The notes under the pieces: generated by a model
Seen by the model: the letters and a program-made list of their open reading frames with translations, nothing else
The model's database searches: none
What the model was told of the DNA's origin: nothing
In this document: one piece after another, positions 59,701 through 64,000 of the stretch
Layout of the letters: each line of letters begins with the position of its first letter
Position numbering within the stretch: position 1 is the first letter of the stretch
Virus record (IMG/VR): IMGVR_UViG_3300027795_000039
Location: 1 to 64,000 of that record
Reading direction: 5' to 3' (one strand)
DNA: 64,000 bases
DNA from: a virus
Position numbers and translations under genes: made by a program

Positions 59701-61848
59701 GCGGGCGGCAAGTAGTCAACACCAGTTGGTGTTTCTACAGGCCGAAGCCATTCTTTACGTCGTTGCCACTGAGCGAGAGCAATTTCACTGAGATTTTCTT
59801 TCCATACTGGATCATTCCAGAATTTTCTCTGTGATTCATACCACGCTTCAGTATGACGAGAACCGTTACATCCACGTTTCTGGATTTCGATGCCAGCTTC
59901 TACGAGCCACTTGCGTGCCTCGCCATAGTTAACACCGTATTTTGCGCCAAGCTTTCGCAAGCCGCCGGTTTCTTCGTAATCCTGTTGAAGCTGTTCTTTG
60001 CTAAGTGATGTGCTGCGTGTAGTCTCTACGGAGTCCCCAGGCTCTGGGGTTCCCTCGGTATTGTCCATTAATTTTATCCTACCACATGGTAGGGAGAGGA
60101 GTCCACCGATATAGCAGCATTGTCATCTGCCTGTTACCAAGCAGCGGGGCCTCGAAGATAACTTTTAGTAATAGAAAGTTACTCTCTGTTAACCCTGGCC
60201 GGCGAATTGCGCCAACCACGAAAGCGCTTCGGTCAAACCGAAGAAACGGTCATTTTGTTACTCATCGTTTAAAAAACGATGGGACTAGTCATTTCTGCTA
60301 GTCTCTACGTGTTTCCACGCAGATCAGACTATACCATAATCTGATGTAAATCAGACTCCGCGCGTCTAGTCGTTACGGACTCGCCAATCACTGGATGCAA
60401 TTGGATTGCCTCGGTATTGTCCACATAACCACTGATTTTCATCAATGCGAAGGAGTTTCACCGATACAGCGCGGTTTGCACTCACACATTACTGCATGAG
60501 GCCCCTACCATTCTTCATAGCGAGGGAACGTTCAAATCTACTTCCGTCTGCGAGCCAGACGGCGGTAGATTCATGGGCCAGTTCGTCGCACTCATGGTCC
60601 CAGAGTTTTGTACCAACTCTGGTATACTTATATCGACGACCCCTTGACCACCAGTTTGTGATCCACTGATGCCCGTGAACACCTTCGCTTGCCGTGCGGT
60701 ACCTTGACCAGCAGGACGAGGAAGCTTATTACGAAACACCGTATACACTGGATTGTGCTGTTACCTTCACGATCACTCGTGACGGGCTGGTCATCTCTGC
60801 CAGCCTCTTACGCTTTGACGTAAGACCAGACCATATCTTCGCCCGCCTCAGCGGGGTCGCGTGCATGGTCGTTGAACCTTCCCATTCTCATCCCGAGGAG
60901 TGGGCTCGGCTGCTGATCATCCCTACCACGTATTTCTCAAGCATTCGCGCTCATGTTTTCACATCACGCTGTAGCATACGTGTCTAACAGGAGGTTCCAG
61001 CAATTCTCGCGATTTAATCACGCTCATTACTGAGCGGAGATCCCTCCACTTGAGATCAGCCGCGAAGGTGCGACACTACTTCGCATTCAAGTGGAAGACA
61101 CACGCGTTACCGCGTGAGGACCCCATCGCAATGAAAGGTCGAACGGAACAAGGCCGGACACTGATCCAATGCCAAGTGCTAATTGTTACTCATCACATAG
61201 TGTGATGGGCCTGGTTGTTTCCACCAGACTCTGCAATTTTACCATCATTGCAGTTCGGAACGTCTCATGATCCATAAACGTTGTACTGTAGCATCTCAAT
61301 ACGCGATTCATCATGGATCCAGTACATACGTTCTCTGCACTACGATAGATGCCATCGTAGCTCAGGATTACCCATAATATGGAGGGCTTCCCCTGAACAG
61401 TACTGTTATCAGCTACTCGTTACCGAGTGGCGGGGCCACTTGACCCAGCAGTGAAACTTTTGGCAACTTCCGCCCCACCCGGCATGCTCGCCAGCAGCTT
61501 CTGGATCTGCTCAACAGGCGACGGGGTGTTTAGCGCAGTTGAGAGAAAACCTCTTTGCGCTAGGAAATCTGGACTCATACCCTTAACAACACTCGGGCGG
61601 TCCGTCAGACCTTGGTAGATCGACGTCCTGAGATCCAGCGTTGCCTGTGCTGATCGCATCAGGATTTCGCCTGGGTCGCTCAGCGGCTGGTTGAGGCCCT
61701 GGGCGTAGGTACAGCCCTTGACCAGGGTGGGCATACGCGACTTGATAACGTCGCTTACTGAGCCGGAGCGGTGTGCTTCGACTGCAGCCTCCCGTCCCGG
61801 GAGGCTAAGGTCGGGTCCAATCGGGACCTCGACGGTGGTGGTAGCCAT
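56717..61848 (-). CDS. Major capsid protein gene split into ten exons by nine group I introns
   Basis: Proposed exons, 5' to 3': 61848-61443, 61178-61135, 60757-60523, 60250-60192, 59223-59164, 58905-58066, 57764-57746, 57440-57374, 57101-57048, 56747-56717. They total 1815 nt, or 604 residues plus TAA. Every phase matches, and the joined protein follows the actinophage capsid pattern: LVPFDL/HNPVYTVFRNKL, NVP/YRFFGLTEALSW, AGQG/FEDVSALAS, MMIIA/GEEYAML, TNVA/NAWEMT, CVQDYVSIAWPVID, SLFL/YGALVSYAP, SGILQGL. An Ig-like insert lies at about 285-390. Without splicing only fragments would form. Junctions between exons 5 and 6 are ambiguous by two bases, but the product is the same. Splicing is predicted, not shown. 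Confidence 0.85.
56748..57047 (-). ncRNA. Group I intron 9 of the capsid gene (300 nt)
   Basis: Family 1 (P AATTGCTGGAA near 56992, Q ATCAGCAGCCGAG, R GGTTCAACGACTA, S GAAGAGAGAGTC). P1 pairs exon GGCCT with GGGTC. P2 is capped by GCGA in place of GTAA. The 3' end is placed at GTTTACTG by frame; an earlier G is possible but gives a longer, odd C-terminus. No ORF. Confidence 0.78.
57102..57373 (-). ncRNA. Group I intron 8 of the capsid gene (272 nt)
   Basis: Family 2 (P TGTTCAGGGAACCC, Q AATCCTGAGC, R GCAGAGACTGTATG, S AGAGACAGTCCGA). P1 pairs exon TTCCT with AGGGG; P2 tattctg-gtaa-cagaata. Ends GTAACAGCTTG. No ORF. Confidence 0.82.
57441..57745 (-). ncRNA. Group I intron 7 of the capsid gene (305 nt)
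   Basis: Family 1 (P AATTGCTGGAA near 57695, Q ATCAGCAGCCGAG, R GGTTCAACGAGCA, S GAAGATGTGCTC). P1 pairs exon GACCT with GGGTC, five perfect or wobble pairs. Ends GTAACAAAAAG. It lies only 19 nt from intron 6. No ORF. Confidence 0.85.
57765..58065 (-). ncRNA. Group I intron 6 of the capsid gene (301 nt)
   Basis: Family 1 (P AATTGCTGGAA near 58012, Q ATCAGCAGCCGAG, R GGTTCAACGACCA, S GAAGATATGGGC). P1 pairs exon CGCT with GGCG. An in-frame TAA six bases inside the intron would end the unspliced protein at NVAK. Ends TTAACAATACTG. No ORF. Confidence 0.85.
58906..59163 (-). ncRNA. Group I intron 5 of the capsid gene (258 nt)
   Basis: Family 2 (P TGTTCAGGGAACCCC, Q variant AATCGTGAGC, R GCAGAGACTGTATG, S AGAGACAGTCCGA). 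P2 ctacgcaa-gtaa-ttgtgtag. The P1 pairing is not clear here; the 5' site is placed by protein continuity and an exon-final T. No ORF; the shortest of the nine. Confidence 0.75.
59224..60191 (-). ncRNA. Group I intron 4 of the capsid gene, with homing endonuclease ORF (968 nt)
   Basis: Family 3 (P region near 60100, Q AATACCGAGGG near 60055, S GATATAGTCCGG near 59335). P1 pairs exon GGGT with GCCC; P2 is capped by GTAA. The endonuclease ORF (60068-59253) starts at Q and ends past S, so coding and ribozyme core overlap. Ends GTAACAACTCCG. Confidence 0.82.
59253..60068 (-). CDS. Intron-encoded homing endonuclease, Vsr/EDxHD-like
   Basis: A 271-residue product inside intron 4. The N-terminal module (LSKEQLQQDYEETGGLRKLG, then EIQKRGCNGS, AWYESQRKF) matches the free-standing enzyme at 55843. 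The nuclease domain (YYVDVLLHDRLLAIEIDAK, SGIEIVRFAAED) has Vsr-like acidic residues. The start ATG lies within ribozyme element Q, and the last 25 codons cover element S. Protein evolution is therefore constrained by RNA folding. It should cut intronless capsid alleles at the exon 4/5 junction; this is inferred. Confidence 0.82.
   Translation of the reverse strand: MDNTEGTPEPGDSVETTRSTSLSKEQLQQDYEETGGLRKLGAKYGVNYGEARKWLVEAGIEIQKRGCNGSRHTEAWYESQRKFWNDPVWKENLSEIALAQWQRRKEWLRPVETPTGVDYLPPAEAELQDALKRASVSFTSNAIVLRGKYYVDVLLHDRLLAIEIDAKPDRVMEEYNVKRSREIRDSGIEIVRFAAEDIFAHADECVRSLSIPAEENPECTIRSPQRTYGLLRSAQVGRRKSDDDIVRSALMEKMQKQAEMTCSPDDDNESK
60251..60522 (-). ncRNA. Group I intron 3 of the capsid gene (272 nt)
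   Basis: Family 3 (Q AATACCGAGGCAA, R CCGTAACGACTAG, S GGTATAGTCTG). P1 pairs exon CCCT with GGGG; P2 is capped by GTAA. Ends GTAACAAAATG. No ORF. Closely related to intron 4 outside the latter's ORF. Confidence 0.82.
60758..61134 (-). ncRNA. Group I intron 2 of the capsid gene (377 nt)
   Basis: Family 1 (P AATTGCTGGAA near 61000, Q ATCAGCAGCCGAG, R GGTTCAACGACCA, S GAAGATATGGTC). P1 pairs exon GACCTT with GGGGTC. An extra stem-loop domain lies between P1 and P3, including an 8-bp stem ccacttga/tcaagtgg. Ends GTAACAG. No ORF. Confidence 0.85.
61179..61442 (-). ncRNA. Group I intron 1 of the capsid gene (264 nt)
   Basis: Family 2 (P TGTTCAGGG, Q AATCCTGAGC, R GCAGAGAACGTATG, S region near 61252-61270). 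P1 pairs exon GGGT with GCCC 6 nt inside. P2 carries a GTAA tetraloop (cactcg-gtaa-cgag). The intron ends GTAACAATTAG. No ORF. Confidence 0.82.
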
Positions 61849-61977
61849 AATGGCCTTTCATTTTTGGTTACGCGTGATTTTCAGCGACGCGCGGCGCGCC
61901 GCTTGCTAAGAAGTGTCGAGGAATGTTGTCGTCATGGTTATTATCCTTACTGGTTTACGCCAGCCTCAGCCAGCAAC

Positions 61978-62002
61978 AGCACGCTTCATCGTGAAGCGTG
62001 CT
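61978..62002. terminator. Hairpin upstream of the capsid gene
   Basis: An 11-bp stem (agcacgcttca/tgaagcgtgct) with a 3-nt loop in the 209-nt gap between the capsid start and the gene at 62058. The + strand side is followed by GCTTTCATT. It may be a terminator or mRNA-stabilising stem. The gap otherwise shows only tiny ORFs. Confidence 0.4.
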
Positions 62003-62057
62003 GCTTTCATTCTGATGCGGCATCCCGCCGCAGTTAACCAGACCCGCTGGTTAAAGT

Positions 62058-62687
62058 CTATTCATCATCTTCATCGTCTTCATCATCGTCGCCATACTGT
62101 GATGATGAATCGTCATCTTCATCAAAGTTTTCATCCAGCTCATTACCATATGGCATTGGCTCATATGACTTATCACCATGCTCAAGGTCCTGGTAACCAT
62201 CTTCAGCACCGTGCTTCTCGTCATAACTCATTTCATCGTGAGACTTCCAACTAGCCTGTTCACGCGAGATTTCTGGTGTTGGTTTATAGGCCTTACCAGT
62301 AACACCGGAATACATCTTCTTAGCGCGATCAATGGTATTGTCACCAGCTGTAGTGGTAGAACGCGATCGTACACCGTGCCCAATTGCACGATTAAGGTGA
62401 TTCACAGCTTCATCGTGCTTACCAGCATCCAGCGCATCAGCAGCTTTACTAAATGCCACTCCAGCCTGATGATAGCGAGTAATATCACCGCCGTGATAAT
62501 CGTTGTCTTCTGCTTCGCTGTGCATCTTATCGCTCATGGAGCGTAGTTTTGTTGAAGCCTTACCAATGCTACTAGCATCATCAGTACCAGCGCCGACTTT
62601 TATCCAGCCGTGAATGTAGCCCTTCGGGCCAACCTTAGTGACATCTGGTTCAGCAACGTTCTTCGTAACTTCCTGTTCCGACTTCAT
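62058..62687 (-). CDS. Acidic head-region protein with KVGxxGYxHG motif
   Basis: A 209-residue product from ATG 62687. The N-terminus (EQEVTKN, then DVTKVGPKGYIHGWIKV) matches proteins at 63589, 54508 and 44908. The middle is helical (AGVAFSKAADALDAGKHDEA). The last 40 residues are almost all Asp and Glu. Directly upstream of the capsid gene, it could be a scaffold or internal head protein. The ATG lies 7 nt after a -10 TATAAT, suggesting a leaderless mRNA. Confidence 0.65.
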   Translation of the reverse strand: MKSEQEVTKNVAEPDVTKVGPKGYIHGWIKVGAGTDDASSIGKASTKLRSMSDKMHSEAEDNDYHGGDITRYHQAGVAFSKAADALDAGKHDEAVNHLNRAIGHGVRSRSTTTAGDNTIDRAKKMYSGVTGKAYKPTPEISREQASWKSHDEMSYDEKHGAEDGYQDLEHGDKSYEPMPYGNELDENFDEDDDSSSQYGDDDEDDEDDE

Positions 62688-62693
62688 ATGATC

Positions 62694-62722
62694 ATTATAC
62701 CACAAGCGCAGCCGTGTGGACG
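62694..62722 (-). promoter_or_regulatory. Minus-strand promoter for the gene at 62058
   Basis: TGTGGTATAAT on the minus strand with a poor -35 (CGTCCA). The ATG begins at the expected transcription start. Confidence 0.55.
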
Positions 62723-62799
62723 CATCATCATGAACTGACCGGTGATCATATGGTGCAGGAAACATCAGCTCACGATCCTCATATTAGTCGACTGGTGAC

Positions 62800-63486
62800 T
62801 TACCTGGTGCCACTAACCTCGGCCACAACCGCCTGGATGTGTGAGAATGAAGCCGCGAATCCGGGATGCAGCGGCAACATCTGCGCCTCAGCTGCGGTAA
62901 CCCATTTGGTTCCAACTGATTCACTGGCTGTAGTCGCATCTGACGCGTCCGGCGTAAACGTGGCAAGTGACTCAACCAGAACCGTGTGGTACTTCCAGCC
63001 ACCATAGTTAACCGTGATCACCGCGGTGTGCTCGAGGTTGCTGATGTGAGTTGAGCCAAGTTCTTCAGCAGCCTCACGCTTAGCACCCTGGATGGGTGAT
63101 TCACCGTAGTGCAATCCACCACCTGGCGTGCTCCAGGTACCAGATAGGTTCACACATTCACCACGCTGCTGCAACAGGTAGCGAACTTCGTCATCCGCTC
63201 CGTGGTTGTAGATGATCAGGCCTGCCGCACCATCGATACCGAAGTGTGACCTGCCGTGAACATCTGGCACGTAGTGCTCGCTGCTGTTGTCTGGCGGACC
63301 GCCTCGACCCATCTTGCCGAGCGTGGCCTTGATACCCGTGGAGAACCAGGCTGACGCCTTGTTGCCATCCACGTCGATGATCCTGCCGTACCGGTAACGC
63401 GGGTGGAAGATGATGCTGCCGGTTACCTCGCCAGTACGGCGAACGTACACCCAGCCGTTGATGCGCCTGTGCTTGATGATCCTCAT
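62800..63486 (-). CDS. Nudix hydrolase domain protein
   Basis: A 228-residue product from ATG 63486. The Nudix box GGGLHYGESPIQGAKREA, AEELG (about residues 120-145) is complete, with the REAAEE metal-binding glutamates. The N-terminal 100 residues (INGWVYVRRTG, then SAWFSTGIKATLGKMGRGG) are not typical of Nudix enzymes and may be a head-specific domain. Possible substrates include ADP-ribose, NAD or nucleoside triphosphates; none can be chosen from sequence. Confidence 0.85.
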   Translation of the reverse strand: MRIIKHRRINGWVYVRRTGEVTGSIIFHPRYRYGRIIDVDGNKASAWFSTGIKATLGKMGRGGPPDNSSEHYVPDVHGRSHFGIDGAAGLIIYNHGADDEVRYLLQQRGECVNLSGTWSTPGGGLHYGESPIQGAKREAAEELGSTHISNLEHTAVITVNYGGWKYHTVLVESLATFTPDASDATTASESVGTKWVTAAEAQMLPLHPGFAASFSHIQAVVAEVSGTR

Positions 63487-63535
63487 GTGTCTGGTTCCAG
63501 TTCCTTGTGGTTTCCTGTTCCTGTCCTACAAGATC

Positions 63536-63564
63536 AGTATACCACAAGGAGCATCAACTTGACA
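63536..63564 (-). promoter_or_regulatory. Minus-strand promoter for the Nudix gene
   Basis: TGTCAA, 17 bp, TATACT with GTGG before the -10. The leader carries AGGACAGGAACAGGAA. Confidence 0.6.
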
Positions 63565-63588
63565 CAGGTTCACTAGCTTTTCATGTGC

Positions 63589-63969
63589 TTACATGGTACC
63601 AACCTGGTTAACATCACTGGTACCATAACGACTTACCAGATAAGCATTAGTCTCGGCCTGAGCTGCTGTCCCCTCAACCCGAGACAATCCACGAAGGTGG
63701 TTCACCAATTTCTTATTACCGCCGCCAACAGCCACTGAATCAGCGGCGTCATCAAGACGATCACTCGCCTCAACGTGATCACCAGCGATTTTCGCGTCAC
63801 TAGCGGCGTCAAGATGCATAGCTACGTGTCGCTGGGATGTAGCATTCAACTTATTGAAAGCCTTATGCTCAGGGCTGCCAACTTTAATCCACCCGTGTTC
63901 GTACCCCTCAGGTCCGACTTTGATGACATCTGGCTCGGTATTCTTCGTGACTTCCTGTTCCTGCTGCAT
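63589..63969 (-). CDS. Small head-region protein with KVGxxGYxHG motif
   Basis: A 126-residue product from ATG 63969. The N-terminus (EQEVTKN, DVIKVGPEGYEHGWIKV) matches the gene at 62058, followed by a helical body (FNKLNATSQRHVAMHLDAAS). The ATG lies 7 nt after TATAAT (minus strand, -10 at 63976-63981). The usual AGGAACAGGAA leader falls inside the coding sequence, where it encodes QEQE. Function unknown; probably capsid-associated. Confidence 0.62.
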   Translation of the reverse strand: MQQEQEVTKNTEPDVIKVGPEGYEHGWIKVGSPEHKAFNKLNATSQRHVAMHLDAASDAKIAGDHVEASDRLDDAADSVAVGGGNKKLVNHLRGLSRVEGTAAQAETNAYLVSRYGTSDVNQVGTM

Positions 63970-64000
63970 ATGACTATTATACCACGTATGCAGCCGAGTA

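Noticed and set aside
56641-61420. Repeated blocks considered as CRISPR, insertion sequences or tRNA clusters
   Set aside because: Repeats are not regularly spaced, no transposase or terminal inverted repeats are seen, and the blocks match group I intron core elements in the right order.

Overview
The window is part of a tailed-phage (siphovirus) genome. It holds a long-tail morphogenesis set: a 1245-residue tape measure protein, a major tail protein, minor tail proteins, a major capsid protein, an endolysin and a holin-like protein. The likely host is an actinobacterium. This is inferred from the protein families (DUF6011, FxsB-type radical SAM enzyme, GH-like endolysin with a peptidoglycan-binding domain), frequent GTG/TTG starts, actinobacterial-style lipoprotein and Sec signals, and apparently leaderless genes. 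Base composition is near 50% GC, lower than Streptomyces, so the genus is left open.

Layout. Bases 1-6100 (+ strand) hold two exported proteins, a RiPP-like precursor next to an FxsB-like radical SAM maturase, small membrane proteins, a sigma-region-4-like regulator and zinc-ribbon proteins. Bases 6176-16760 (+) are a compact, translationally coupled glycan cluster: GT4, GT2-like and two GT17-like glycosyltransferases, two NAD-dependent epimerases, two methyltransferases and a cupin. Bases 16665-23875 (mostly -) hold lysis and membrane genes, with an exported protein, an ADP-ribosylglycohydrolase and an XRE regulator on the + strand. Bases 23957-43145 (-) are the tail module. Bases 44908-63969 (-) are the head module, with two ADP-ribosyltransferase-like proteins, small putative decoration proteins, the capsid gene and a Nudix protein.

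The virion genes run right to left. Small + strand genes sit in the gaps between them. Most have a private promoter of one type (TTTACA, 17-bp spacer, TGG-TATAAT) and a shared leader resembling AGGAACAGGAA. These look like independently expressed accessory genes and include a Tad2-like anti-Thoeris protein, a full-length ribosomal protein L7/L12, a HAD-like protein and a ParB/DGQHR-like protein.

The most striking feature is the capsid gene at 56717-61848. It appears as disconnected fragments, but the minus strand between them carries nine sets of group I intron core elements (P, Q, R, S). Removing nine introns of 258-968 nt joins ten exons, one of only 19 nt, into a single 604-residue capsid protein with all phases matching. 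Nearly every junction has an exon ending in U, an intron ending in G and a plausible P1 pairing. Intron 4 carries a homing endonuclease, and a related free-standing one lies just downstream. Other notable points are the phage-borne RiPP pair, a KVGxxGYxHG motif shared by four head-region proteins, a carbohydrate-binding domain split between two distant tail genes, and two + strand genes interrupted by an in-frame TGA.
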